The notes beneath the pieces are model-generated. The model did no database searches and was not told where the DNA came from. It saw only the letters and a list, made by a program, of their open reading frames with translations. From Hymenolepis diminuta (Eukaryota; Platyhelminthes; Cestoda; Cyclophyllidea; Hymenolepididae): a DNA stretch of 64,000 nt. Of this stretch, positions 26,901 through 39,055 are shown piece by piece (position 1 is the stretch's first letter; each line of letters starts with the position of its first letter). The stretch spans positions 1,454,322-1,518,321 of the forward strand of contig CAADRB010000034.1 of assembly GCA_900708905.1 (NCBI GenBank). The letters are read 5' to 3'. The translations under genes were made by a program, and so were the position numbers.

Positions 26901-29900
26901 CAATGCTGCTTTTAAACAGGAGCATAATCATTTGGGTACTTTTTATTTATTAATATGTATAGTAAATAAGATTTCTTTTTTCACATTTATTAATAGCAGA
27001 AGACCCATTCGTTAATTTGTTTCATTCAATATTTTTTAAGAATACGAAATAAAATCAAAAACACACACAAATTTGCGTCATCTGAGCTTCAAAATTTTCC
27101 ACCAACCGAATTTTTATTTTGAAGTTCAATCAAACTTGTCCTTTATTTTCATCATCCTGTCCTTCATACAATAAGTCTGAATGGCAAGCTTCCGTGTGAT
27201 TTTACAGACATTCTCGTTTCATATAATTGTTCTAGAATCCATCTGCTGGACAAAGGAATCAGCCTATTAGCAGATCATCTTTGGGGTTGTGATGATGGAT
27301 TCACCAGTGCCTCCTCATTTCCTTTTCTTCCCATCGATTTTTAAAATCCATTGATTAAAAAATTACGGCGTCCACATAACTATAATAACTTCAACATATA
27401 ACTAATTTTGCAAGTCCAGTAAAATTTAAAATATATTATTGCTTATTATATTCATCAGTTATAACCCTAATTTACATAGTCCTTCTTCTTTACAACATCG
27501 ACCTCTCTTCGGATTGGTACGTATCTCAGTGGATATTTTAAATATATATATAAGGCATTGAAAATCAGAACTTAATGAAAACAAAGTTCACATTTGGAGC
27601 AGAATAATATCCAGGTGAGCACTCTTTACGAGACCCCTTCATTTAACTCTTTACTGAAAATAACCAATACAAAAAGACTCTGGCAAAATATTAGCTGCGT
27701 GAAAACGATTTCCATGTTCAAATCTTTAAAATCTTGCATAAATAAGAGTGAGCCAAGGTACTGACATACACTAATGTTTGAAAAATAATTATTCTAGTGC
27801 AAAACTAATGGAGGATCATTACTAGGATCGTCATGAAGAAGTCCGTTTCTATAACGGAGTTCAGAGGGGTTAAAGAAACTGAAATAGGGGTTCGGGGGAT
27901 CGTGCCCGTCGATGGACACCCAGTTAGCAGAATATCCAACGGCATTGCTTAAATCTGACCGACTCCTTATCACCAAAGGGTCTCTTTTGATTCTGTCTCT
28001 CTACCCAGTATCAATGTTGTAAAAAGTTTTCGGACTTCAAATAAAACCCATTTCATGTATATTCATCTCGTGCTCTATTTTTTTGCCAAAAACTAATTTA
28101 CTATTAAATATTTTGTCCATTAAAATGGGAAGTCACTTATATGTCGACCCGTGTATAGGCTACAGACAGAAAGCAACAGTCTCTGCCTCGTACATATTTA
28201 CAGCTTTATACATTTGAATGTCACTAAAAATAATCTTGAATTACAATGATTTTAAAAAATCTAGATGCTTAGCATTCGGATTTTGAATCCGAAACCTCAG
28301 ATTTAAATTAAATTTGCTGCTTCCAACATTATCTGAAATTGCATATGATTAAAATTGGCATCTAATGCACTCTAGTGAGCTCAGCAGTGTTAAAGCCGGT
28401 CAGTTAGTATCAACTGGCTAATAAAAGGGACAATAAATTCTTAATATGCCACTAAGAACCTAGGGATCAAATTATGGAATTTGAATGCTGAAGTATCAGG
28501 TCAGAAAATATTATTGAAAGTGAGTAATACAATAGATCCAGCCTTCAAATTATTTTAAACTCAATACCCCGAATCCAATGCCGTCTTCTACATGACCCCC
28601 TCCGCGTTTCTTGGTGGTTAGGTGCTTTCCTGTGGTTAAAACTTCTAAAAGCCTTTTGCTTTGCAGTGGATGGCAATAATAAGATTGTGATTTGGCTTTC
28701 AAAGATTACATTTAATCATTATTTATACTTTTAATTGCATCATTTACTTTATAAAATAATACAAAGTGCGATTAGATACAATATTTTTCCTTCAAATAAA
28801 TTTTTTGGACACCTCTAACAGTCAAATGTAATTCCTTAATTTTTGACGAAGATACTTATAATTTGCGTTTGACAATGACATTTCAAGGTGAAAGTATTTT
28901 CGCAACGATATGAGGATGCGGTTGACAACAGTTTGACAAATTAAGAATAAAAACGTAATGACTTAAATGGTATCAGCACGTGATGTCTGACAAAATAACA
29001 AACTTTTGCAGAATGATTATGTGACATCTCATATTCCGCTCTGTAGCTTACGCCTTTTTAAATCCCAAGATTTCAGATAGACTTTCATTCAACATAATTT
29101 GACGCTAAATTTTAAGGATAGCACCATTATTTAAAACACTTTCCTGCATTATTCTTGAGTGAATTTCGAGAATTCATAAATCGTACATTTTACTATGTTT
29201 AAACAAAGGTTGAAAGTAAAAACATTTTTAAAAAATTATAACGTATGGAAATCTGCCATTGAAGAACGAAGATCTGTCATCCATTCCGTAAATTGTGGAG
29301 CTTCTAGAGTCATTATAAAATCCTTTGCATAAACGGATTTGTCAAATATATGAATATATCACTGGATCAGAGAGAGGCCTGACTAATAACTTGGAGTATT
29401 GACTCCCTCTCAATTTTAGTTCTTTTGCATATACTCAAGAATAGGCATTATTTACTACTAGTTTCTTCTAGGGACTAGTTTTTGGTATATTATAGAAGCA
29501 ACATATTCATCTCGTTAGACTACAGAACCTATATTTGATGCTTAGATTCTAGATTGGAAACTAGCACTAGTAACTACATTAACCGTTGGCCCCATCAAAT
29601 GAAATGAGAAAAGAAAATACTTATTTAAAACTTATTATATCCCTTAAACTTCTTTTGCGAGATCTACATATCCCACCAAGTTGTGCTTCATTACACTTGA
29701 CGTCGAAAGCTAAGCTTCCTGATACTTAACTAAAAATGTAAATTGTTTGTTTTTCTAAAATGGAAACCAAAAGGGATTTGGGTTTCCATTAACTGCAGAA
29801 ATAAATCTCTGTTGTCCGAAACATAGTTATGATACATCACGAAAGTGGACCGTGAAACAACGTTGGGTATTTGTAAAACCTCCTAAGTTCTAAATCATCG

Positions 29901-29946
29901 CTACACTATATGTGAATCACTAAATGTGTTCATATATGAAGAACTT

Positions 29947-29948
<2 letters not shown>
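23916..29948. other. Gene-free stretch
   Basis: No supported gene. It contains a 9-bp perfect inverted repeat at 24577-24611 and a GC-richer block at about 26220-26760 with short open frames. The rest is ordinary AT-rich sequence. Confidence 0.5.
24577..24611. repeat. Short inverted repeat (9-bp stem)
   Basis: TGACTGATC (24577-24585) and GATCAGTCA (24603-24611) are perfect reverse complements across a 17-nt loop. It could form a hairpin, but it may be chance in a GATC-rich patch. Confidence 0.6.

Positions 29949-29978
<30 letters not shown>
29949..29978. repeat. (TA)15 microsatellite
   Basis: Fifteen uninterrupted TA dinucleotides. Confidence 0.97.
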
Positions 29979-29979
<1 letters not shown>

Positions 29980-31806
29980 TCTCTAGTGCAAAAATTTCCC
30001 AACTTCACTAAATGAACACGTAATCAAGAAATATTTATTTTCAAGAGTCTAATAGTTGGTAGTGGCAGGAATCACAAATCATAAGGATGCGGGAGAAGAC
30101 CTCTGGTTAACTGGTAGCAGCGATAATTTGAGTCCGAGAGAGAACACACCCTTAAACAGAGTTGAAAGGGGATGGGGGAGAGCTGGAAAGAGAGAGTTCA
30201 GTTGAGGGGAGGGGACAACGCCTCTTAGTGTCAGGAAGGGGTTGGTCGGTTGCTGGTATGATTTATTATCAAAATTTGCCGCGGTAAGAGAAGTGGCGTG
30301 ACTAAGCCAGTCCTCTGTCCTATGTTATCATCCTCCCTTGCAGAATAAAAGCAAAAACAAAAGAAATTTGTAATCAAGAGGTTGTATATTAAGGGAAAAC
30401 CCTTTCTGCATATATGCAAAAGTCTGTGTCTGTTTACAAGTGGAGCGTGGCGGAACTAACAATCTATGTACAGCGTCTTACTTGCTTACGAGCCCTAGCT
30501 CCTGCTTTCTTATTCTCTCCAACCGAAAATCGTGATTTATCTTGGGAAACTATAAGTGAATGAGTAAATGACTACTTATATACAGTAAGTACGGTACATT
30601 AATAGCGTTCTATCGAAATATTTCAGACATAAATTTCCACTTTATCAAATTCTACTGTAAATTGTTCAAAATTGCCTGAAATTAATTAAAAGAACATGAC
30701 TACTAACTTCGTAGCAAAATTATCCATCAAGAGCTTACACTACTTTAGTGAATTCTCCTTGATACACATATCTACAACTACCTAATTTCGTTAAAATCTA
30801 TTTTTAAATGGGATGGTGGAGCAAGTTTGACGAATACTGCACTAATTCTATACTGTAATGTTGTCAACTTGTCATTAATAAAGCCAGATTTGCTCTTTGC
30901 TATAAACTTATTCACCCTATTGGAGCTAACACCTCCAATGGTTGTTGCCCAAGTAAGCAATAAGAAGGCAATGACTATATTAATCCAAAAATCGCTGAGC
31001 TTAGAGGTCTCCCGTGCTATGGATGAGTGCGGTTCGGGCTAAGATCTAGTTTGAGATTGTATATATCAACTATTATTGTGTCTCCACACGCGTAATATGT
31101 ATTCGGCATGTAAAATGAAATGCAAAATTCAATTAGAGATAATAAACTTTTTGTGAATTAATAAACTAGAGTCACCTTAAACTTGAGGCCAGACTGCTTG
31201 CTGAGTAATGCCATATTCTGATCGAATGAATTTTAAAGAGAATCAAAATGTCTATGAGCTATTTTGTCCAAATTTTTCACCAGGGAATGAAAGGAACCCA
31301 TTCACTGTCGTCAAACTAAGGCGTTGTCTAATAAAACGTTCCCAAAATTCAACCAGAAGGAAAGAGCAGATTTTGCTATTTGATAGTTATTTATTACTTT
31401 AATCAATAAAACAACAAATATTTTCTAAATTCATTGCTTCTTACTTCATCTAATAGCCCGATATTTTTTTTTGAACAAGTGTTAATGTTGAAATTTTCCG
31501 TGACTTATGACATTTAAATGCTTATAATGACATTAAGGGTTCGCAGAGTAATCATTATGATTAAGATAACAAATTCTATATCGCGACGTTGAAATAATTT
31601 AGGGAATATATTGAATTTTTCGTTTTTACACCCTACTGAAAACTTATTTAAGTAGACAAATTATATAATTGCAAACCTGGGTTCCCTTTACTTCAGCATT
31701 GACAGAGAAAGAAGTACTTATTGTTAATAGACACTTAAAATATCTGTCTAGCTCGTCTTTTTTATGCTAAAGCTGTAAACCTCGGAATATTATACAGTAT
31801 CATTTA
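29979..31806. other. Gene-free stretch
   Basis: A purine-rich tract with GAGAG and GGGGA blocks lies at about 30125-30240. Open frames of 60-71 codons at 30.8-31.4 kb have no recognised domain. No gene is supported. Confidence 0.5.
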
Positions 31807-32022
31807 CCTTCTCAACTATTGGAAGTAAAATAAATAAATTGGAAACCCAAGGCCAGGTAAATAATATCGGTCAATAAATGGTGAATATCGTAGACAAGCA
31901 TTTGCTGCATTTCAGAGGATGAATCCTGAAATTTGAGTTTTGAAACGTTAATTGCCCACTTAGTAAATATTATACAACTGAGTCCAAAAATCAAATGGAG
32001 TAATACTCTTTGATTCCTTGAC
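31807..32022 (-). repeat. Interspersed repeat R1, copy C (inverted)
   Basis: Read on the minus strand it begins GTCAAGGAATC and then gives TTGATTTTTGGACTCAGTTG, ATATTTACTAAGTGGGC, ATGCTTGTCTACGATATTC and ACTTCCAATAGTTGAGAAGG, the same order as copies A and B. Its end lies about 400 bp downstream of the SRPRB-like stop codon. The 91-codon minus open frame across it has no recognised domain and is not called a gene. Confidence 0.7.
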
Positions 32023-32436
32023 ATTGCCCTCCGTATTTTTTTGATCCCTCCTTTCATCCAACAAATGACAAAGAGGGAAGAGATCACTTCACACCGCTGC
32101 TTCCCACAAATAAAATTGTTTAATCTTTTGTATAACTGTTGGTAATAAGAATAATATACGCTGTAGATTAGCTATCTGCTACAAGAATTCAAATTTGTTG
32201 GGTCATTATATCGTATTTACTTCAATACGCTAAACCATCTAGGTAATTTTAACTATATTTATAAAATTATTCTTACTAGCATATCTTCAATATCACCGAG
32301 TTAAAACGAGTTTCACTCACTTAAGTTTACACCACAATAGATTAAATGAGAAGAACAACAGTCAATAAACGATACAAATACATATTCAAAAGCACTTCAA
32401 TGTAATTACAACAGACAGACGCATATTGGAAACGGA

Positions 32437-33261
32437 TTAGAGACGTTCTAACCACAGGCGCACTTCGCCAACATCTTCTGAAATCACTGAAATTTCGGCA
32501 AAAGTAACGGGATGTTGGTTGCATGAAGCGAAAGTGAATTTTTCATTCGCTTTCTTGACTAAGGGAACACGAGTCTCCTTATGTCCTTCCAAGCTGACAA
32601 GACCCTCAGCTTTAGTTCGGGAGAGAGTTGTTCTGAAAAAAAAGAAAACAAATCATAAATAATCAAAATTCAGGAAAGATTTTAGAACAAAAAGCAACGT
32701 ACAATTCCATTTCCAAATGTTCTTCAATCACGTCCATCCTCTTAGCTCCAGGAAGATCGACCTTATTGCAAACAATAAGGAAAGGAATACGTGAACGAGC
32801 AAGTGTTTCATCTGTCATCAAATCATAAAGGTATTCAGCAACATCCTTAATGTTCCTTTGGAAAGTTGTTGAGTCGATTACATAGATGACACCCCTAATA
32901 AGAACGTGAATAAGTAGATATTAAGTCCTGACTTACGCAGTAGCAGCCTTCTCTTTATTGATGAACCCAAAACGAAGTTTTTCCAGTCCGGGAACATCAA
33001 TAAGTTTGAATGTTTTCGATGACTTGGAAATCATTTTTTAATCTATGTTACCTGAACCTTCTGTTGATATTCTTCAATATTTGGAGAAAGTGAGGTAAAT
33101 GTCATCGGCAGTTTCTTATGAATTAGCATCATTAGCATAGCTGTTTTGCCGGATTCACATGGCCCAGTGATTAGAACAGTAGACTTCTTGGGAGAGCGAA
33201 GAGAAAGATATAAGGCGAGAAAAACCAAAAACAAAATAATTAAGATAATGACGTATAACAT
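32437..33261 (-). CDS. SRPRB: Signal recognition particle receptor beta subunit (complete, 4 exons)
   Basis: Probable SRP receptor beta subunit, the membrane-anchored GTPase that holds the SRP receptor alpha subunit on the ER during co-translational targeting. Exons on the minus strand: 33261-33052, 33022-32937, 32894-32703 and 32632-32437. Together they give 228 codons including the TAA stop, or 227 residues (human SRPRB is about 271). Residues 1-21 form a single hydrophobic membrane segment. The GTPase motifs follow: P-loop GPCESGKT at 33-40, DVPG (G3) at 79-82 and NKVD (G4) at 142-145. The C-terminus (DVGEVRLWLERL) matches the closing helix of the family. The usual SAK-type G5 motif is not obvious. 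Introns are 29, 42 and 70 nt, each GT-AG, and reading phase is kept across all of them. The start is the first ATG after a splice-acceptor-like sequence. Family assignment is strong; the exact ends of the 29-nt intron are inferred. Confidence 0.9.
33023..33051 (-). other. 29-nt mini-intron in the SRPRB-like gene
   Basis: On the minus strand the sequence runs CAG|GTAACA...TTTCCAAG|TCATCG. Removing these 29 nt joins residue Q70 to the SSKTFKLIDVPG segment in frame; reading through it hits a stop at once (GTA ACA TAG). No alternative AG in range keeps the G3 motif in frame. It is at the very small end of intron sizes; short 5' introns are known in flatworms. Confidence 0.75.
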
Positions 33262-33286
33262 TCTAAGTAAATAAGTCAGAGGTCAA
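33262..33286 (-). promoter_or_regulatory. Likely spliced-leader trans-splice acceptor before the SRPRB-like ATG
   Basis: The minus strand reads CCTCTGACTTATTTACTTAG|A|ATG: an AG acceptor one base before the start codon, preceded by a T-rich stretch and a CTGAC branch-point-like motif. No upstream coding exon is evident. In flatworms many mRNAs receive a spliced leader at such sites. A cis-spliced non-coding exon upstream is the alternative. Confidence 0.45.
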
Positions 33287-33289
33287 CAA

Positions 33290-35580
33290 TAACGCGTGGC
33301 ATTTGACAACTTAAAACGAATCTTGACCTTGAGTAATTTTATTGTGCAATTATTATTATTTTCATGCTCTTAAGTGTATAAAATTAGCATATCTGAAATT
33401 TCATCTAAATGAGCCTATTAAAAGGTTAAAGTATTTCCAAATAATCGTTCTTATTCATAAGCAGATGTGCATTGAACCAATAAAATAATCGGAACAACAG
33501 AACGTCCAATAATTTCGTAAACATTCCGTAAGTTTTTGGCATCAATTTCATCTATTATTAAGTTGATGCGCAACTGACTGAAATATTTATGATTTAAATA
33601 AAATCAGATTTAGAAATTCAGTCTGATGGTTGTGTGCGATTAAATATATGACCTTGAATAGCTGAGCCGTTGAAGAACTTAAACGAATGTATGTATAATT
33701 TTGGTTTAAACTGCACTACAGCGTATTATTAAAATATATCTCAATGACTTTCATAAAGCATCGCCACTTCATAAATCAATGCAATCTGCATTTTCAAGGA
33801 TACTTGTTTCACACATCTTCCGTTTAAAATTGATTTCTCTAAGTTCTTTTAACTGTTAGAGATGTATCAAGTTAAAATGAAATGCTTATTAGTTATTATA
33901 TTTCATTAAGACGTTTATAAGTTTAGTTGTCTCCTCTAATTTATCATCTTTATTCTACCAAGTATTTCCAGAAATTCTACAAAAGCAATATTTAGAAGTA
34001 GAAAAGCAGTGCTACATTGATTAAATAGACGGCAACATTTTTGTTTCAAGCTGCTCGATTTTGGAATACGGTCAGCAGTCAGATAGTAATTAGAGACTGA
34101 TCGTCTATAGAATAGTTGATTTAATTTAATATGTTTTGATCAAATTCGGAACGTCGATTTTAAATCATACAAACATTAGTCAACGCTTGCTAACGTGGAA
34201 ATTAATAATAATTTGGTGATTTATAGACTCTTGAAGCTTACTCTAATTTATTAACCTGGCAATCCCATATCAGTCTTATAACTCAGATTGCTCAGTTGTC
34301 TTCTATTTATTTACTGAGCAATCACCAAGCCGTCGGACCTTCATCAAAATTATTCTCACAATTATGGATACATTATTAATGAAGTAGTGTGATATGTTTT
34401 ATTTTCTCTGCCATCTTGAATGTCAGAAAGATGAATCCACAGATGCAATAGTAATTTTTATTTCATTTTCCCAATGCAAGAACCATGGTGATATAAAGAG
34501 ACAATTGAAGGAGATTTATATATCACTACTAGCTCCATATTAGTTCAAAGAAAAATCGAAGGATTTTCGAACACCGTGGGATTATGATGATAATCCAACT
34601 ATCCAGGGATTCTAAAGGCGTAAATTTTACGTCGGTATGCTGCCTGCATACAAGCGCTAAACGAATTCCCCTGATACATTATATTTTCATCTATTGTACA
34701 AAGGTTTCACTCACATACTCGAAAAATAGACATTTGTGAAATTGTTGAACGTTTATGAAAATTTATCTAGCTCATCATTTTGAAACCTCAAACAATGGGG
34801 GATTCATGTCGTCAGGGTACCTAAATAAAGGGTAATTTAACGTATCATGTGACAGGCTGTCGTTTATTATTTGTTAAATTGTTAATTTTTATTTAAAAGA
34901 ACAAAAAAAAACCATTTATATTAAATGTATGTTCCATCTGAAAGTGATGGAAATGTTTATGAATTGTGTAGAGAATTGAAAGACATTGAGGATCAAAATG
35001 TATTATTTTAATAACATTCTTATTATTTTTTAAGCGAGCTTAAGATCGGGCAACAAATGGGCTGATTTTCGAGTAATTAGCGAATAACGTATATCACTTG
35101 TTAGGCTGGTAGAGAGTTTTCATGTTAGGGAATTTCCACCCATATAGATTTCATTTTCGTTAATTTTGAAGTATTATCACGAATCACGGCACTCAAATCT
35201 AATCTTAAATTAAGCAGATACTTTCAGCAACAAACCCAAAAAGGGTATGAAATACTAATTGCCCACCCTTAAAAAGATCTTAGTGAATGATAAACTCTCT
35301 CTCGCCAGATATGGCAGTGATGATCATGGGCTATGTCCACATAAGTCACGCATTCAATGATTACCCACATCCGGTTTGACTGCACCTCTATTGGTTAACC
35401 CATTTTGTGGCGGTCTGTTCTTTTAAAACGACTATCCGAGTTACCGTACGATTGCACGAATTTTTGTCAGCTTCTAGGAAATTATGTTGAATCGCTTACT
35501 CTAAATGCTGAAAGTGATTATCCTAATTAACTTATACTGAAGAAGATGAGATCCGAATTTGACTAAGTATATTAGGAGGC
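33290..35580. other. Gene-free stretch
   Basis: AT-rich sequence upstream of the SRPRB-like gene. I see no coding exon and no repeat shared with the rest of the window. Confidence 0.5.
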
Positions 35581-35599
35581 CTAGCCGAACACTTTTGGT

Positions 35600-36080
35600 G
35601 CACTCGAAATACGTTCACAGGCTTCATTTCTCGTGCACTGGGTTACCGATTATCGGGCTCTTCACTCACACCAGGATTTGAAGGAGACCACGTGTGTAAT
35701 AACGTTGGGGTCACATCGACCGAATAGGTGGAATAAGTCAAGTCACTCATGTAGCCAGATCAGTTCGGAGGTGGCAGACAAGCCACCCTAATTCATTAAT
35801 AAGTAAATTAGGTTTATTTACAAAATATTTCTTCGTTGGACGTCAGTCATGTCTCGTTGTCGGTGTCTCAGCGTGATGATCGACATCTGCTTGGGTATCT
35901 ATGTGCAAACACGCAAACACACAGCGGGACCGTCCGTGAACACTGTAGTGGAGATCTTATCGCCCGTCAATCATTGCTAATCGCTAGGTGATTATCGACA
36001 TCTGCTGGCTATAGCAACGTGTATGTTGAAAAAGAGAGAAACAGAAATACTAATCAAAACTTCGATGAGCAGGACACATG
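35600..36080 (+). repeat. Interspersed repeat R4, copy 1 (LTR- or MITE-like, unclassified)
   Basis: The block TTCACAGGCTTCATTTCTCG, TGCACTGGGTTACCGATTAT recurs in diverged form at 60577-60620 inside a nesprin intron. Within this copy TGATGATCGACATCTGCT (about 35874) and TGATTATCGACATCTGCT (about 35990) form an internal direct repeat. The region is GC-richer than its surroundings. The right boundary and class are uncertain. Confidence 0.4.
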
Positions 36081-37180
36081 CCGTGGGAGCCTACAGACTG
36101 ACAGACACATGAGTTGAGTCATAATAGAAGTGGCAAAAAGTATGAGAATGCAAACTAATGATTGGTGCGCGCGTGTTTGAACCAAATTAAATAGGAAATG
36201 TACTAACTATACTAAATGACGTCTGCACTCGGATAGTCTCAACATTATATTTGGATGGATGGCTAGAAATAAAATGGTCATTGGCTTAGTGGTGTAGGAA
36301 GTGTGGTCTAAATAAGTCTATGGGGGGAAATTTATAGATAGAAGTTAACATAAAAGGGCATACATCTATAAGATGTATGAAAGACCGAGATAGGGACCAA
36401 GACGCATTAAAGTGTACAATGGGTAAGAGGAAGTGACCATCATGAAAGTATGGCCACAATCATGGTTCAGCAAGGGACGTAAAAATGAACATATCCCAGC
36501 ACGCTAGCTTCCCATTGATCCACGTTTACGTCCATGCTGCCTCTGTGCGTGCTTCCGTTTGGGCTAGCTAGGGTGCGATCTTCAGGGGAAACGGGCTTAG
36601 TGACTTACGGTGGTATACGTAATAACAGCCAGCTCACATAATTTAATGATCAACCGACAGTTTAAATTTGAAATCATTGAAAGCTGACATGGAGAACGTA
36701 TTGAGGAAAATGAAATCATAAATCTCTATAGTTCACAAAAAAATGAGCTTTCTAACTTGGATATATTACCTTGCAAACTCCATAATCATTATTTGTATGG
36801 ATAATGGATAATGCGAACACACAAATGACCAGATTTAGCATGCTAATTGCAAAGTTCTATTCGAAATGATTTCAATGAACTAAACAAAAGAAATAAACGA
36901 ATTTTCCGTTAGGCGTCTGATAAACTATTTAGTTTAACTCTATTTCCGATAACTACGCAATAAACAACCAATTATTAAAGGGCATTTCTTATTGGCTGCC
37001 TGATCGACCAATATTTGTGCCCCAATGGCCGAATTGAGACCAATCTCTTTGCAATTTAGTCATTCCCCATGATGATGCATTAGAATCCCTAGCTGATCAG
37101 GTGATTGGCTATCGGTCTTTGTCGCAGTTCAGTGCATGTCTGTGTGATTCCGGCTACACAACCGCGCCGTTGTTTCTCTG
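36081..37180. other. Gene-free stretch
   Basis: No supported gene. A GC-richer block at about 36480-36610 contains GCTAGCTT and GGGCTAGCTAGGG motifs, without a coding frame. Confidence 0.4.
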
Positions 37181-37241
37181 ATGAGTTTCTCCGCGCCAGT
37201 TCACGGACGTGCAGGATATTTTGCAATTCAACGCTACCGCA
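37181..37241 (+). CDS. Candidate first coding exon of an unidentified gene
   Basis: An ATG in a locally GC-rich block opens 20 codons (MSFSAPVHGRAGYFAIQRYR) plus one base. It is followed by a consensus donor GTAAGT at 37242 and a possible 39-nt intron ending in TTTTTTTATCACAG at 37280. An in-frame TGA at 37145-37147 precedes it. After the intron the frame reaches a stop within 12 codons, so the downstream structure is unresolved, and I do not recognise the peptide. The GC shift, donor and flatworm-like mini-intron make a real 5' exon plausible; a non-coding exon or chance is also possible. Confidence 0.3.
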
Positions 37242-38859
37242 GTAAGTCACCTATTGATTTATCAACTTTTTTTATCACAGGTGTTACTTCATGTGGAAAT
37301 AAGCAAACTAATTAGTCTAATTTTAATCACTTTAAGCGCGGATTTTTGAAATTCAATTAAGTTCGCTGAGAATTATTAATCTATGTTGGCTGTAACGTGC
37401 TGCAATAATGATTAGTCACTTCTTTTTATGCCTGCAATCATAATATATTTTTACCTGCGGGTTTTATTATTTATAACTTCTTCAGTTTTATTATCCTACT
37501 TATATCTTGTGCTGTTGGTATCGTATGCTCTAAGTTACAAGAAAGCAAAATCTAATTTACTCATAAGTATTCGGAGTGAATAATTCGTAATAGAGGGTAA
37601 ATGAGGATTGATTCCCCTTTTTTAAATTAAAAATTTAATTATGAATAGATACATAAAAATGAAGTAGCAGTTACCACTAACAGTTGACAACCACAGTCTC
37701 AAGTTAAGCAGAAGTTGAGTGCTGACCCAAGTCTATTGTATAACTGCGGTTAAAATACGAGAGATTAGAGAAGAAGTGAGAGTGATTGGAACAGAGAGGA
37801 AAGGTGTGAGGGATTTTATATAGGCTTATAGGAAGGAGTAGCATAAACAGATGGAATGGGTCTGGACATCCCTGATCGGAGAAACTGAACTTTAGTAACT
37901 CTCACTCAAGAGCTGTCCGCTAATTAAAATAAATCACTTGAGGACACGGGATAGTTCTCTAAGGGAAACTTGAGGTCACCGCAGGATTAAGCCCTTCAAA
38001 TACCACTGTGAAGTTGATAATAGTCTTGAGGTGGCAACAGGATCAAACACTTCAAGCGCCACTGTGAGGTCGAGATACTTAGATCCCAGAGATTAGTGAT
38101 GATTTAGATAAAAATTTTGGAAACGCATGGAGAGCTACGTTTCAACTTCTGTAATGATCTTCCACTATCTTCGCACTCAAAGGACTAGTGTCTGAACTTC
38201 ATAGTGTACTGATAATTTGGTACATTCTTGAACACTTAAGTTCCATTAATCTTAATATGGAGTCATTTTCAATCATCGTGTAGTGTGAGAACCTTTAACT
38301 TTATGAAGATTTGATTTTAGATTTACATAAGGTGATCAGAGCTACGGATTAATTCCCCCCAATGAAAATTTAATTTCATTAATTACCCCTTAATTTGCAT
38401 TTCTGCTATTCGATCTATTTAACTTTCATCATACAACTTCCTATGGGCTTTCAACTGGAAAAAATTAGGATAGGTCTTTCGATTTGGGTTGTTGATTAGA
38501 CTTGTTTTAATAGTGATTCCCTCGGCAATGCTACTTAAATATACTACATTATTGGTGTTATTTGGAAATAATGAACCTTACACTCGTTCTCTTTACTCTT
38601 CTTCCTATATTGTCACCATTTTATGATCAAAATTGCAAAATATCAGCTCATCTTCGTTCTGTAATCTGATTGGGTGATAGGGGCAGAGCTGGAAAAGGTG
38701 CCTTTAGCTAGGGATTGCGGGCATGGCATGGTAAAGAAGCGCTAATACTGTAGTGTACAGTACTGACATGGCTAACGACACAGGTGATTTCCGGAGGGAT
38801 AAGGAGTAAGGCGAGTTTGCAAGTAGATTTTAATAGCCCATCATAATCAAGCCAGTGGC

Positions 38860-39055
38860 ATGAGCGAATCATCGGACAGTCTATTTGATGATACTCGTTT
38901 ATCCTTGCGTTATCTCCACAGAAGCACATCAATATACAATCTCTACTGTCGTGTTACTCTTGGTCTACGAAATGCAGATTCTTGGGATTGTGTCAATGTG
39001 CATGGAACAATTATGCCTATTTTTAACACGGAATTAACTATGGAATTAGCTCTAT
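38860..39055 (+). CDS. Candidate exon of an unidentified gene
   Basis: An open frame from ATG (MSESSDSLFDDTRLSLRYLH...) runs 65 codons plus one base and ends at a strong donor, CTAT|GTAAGT, at 39056. A possible acceptor (TTTGCATTAG, ending near 39108) would continue in phase for about 32 more codons before a TAA. The peptide belongs to no family I recognise. Downstream exons are not evident, so this is a low-confidence call. Confidence 0.2.

Noticed and set aside
31812..32087. 91-codon minus open frame
   Set aside because: Mostly within repeat R1 copy C; other R1 copies carry stops in the corresponding frame.
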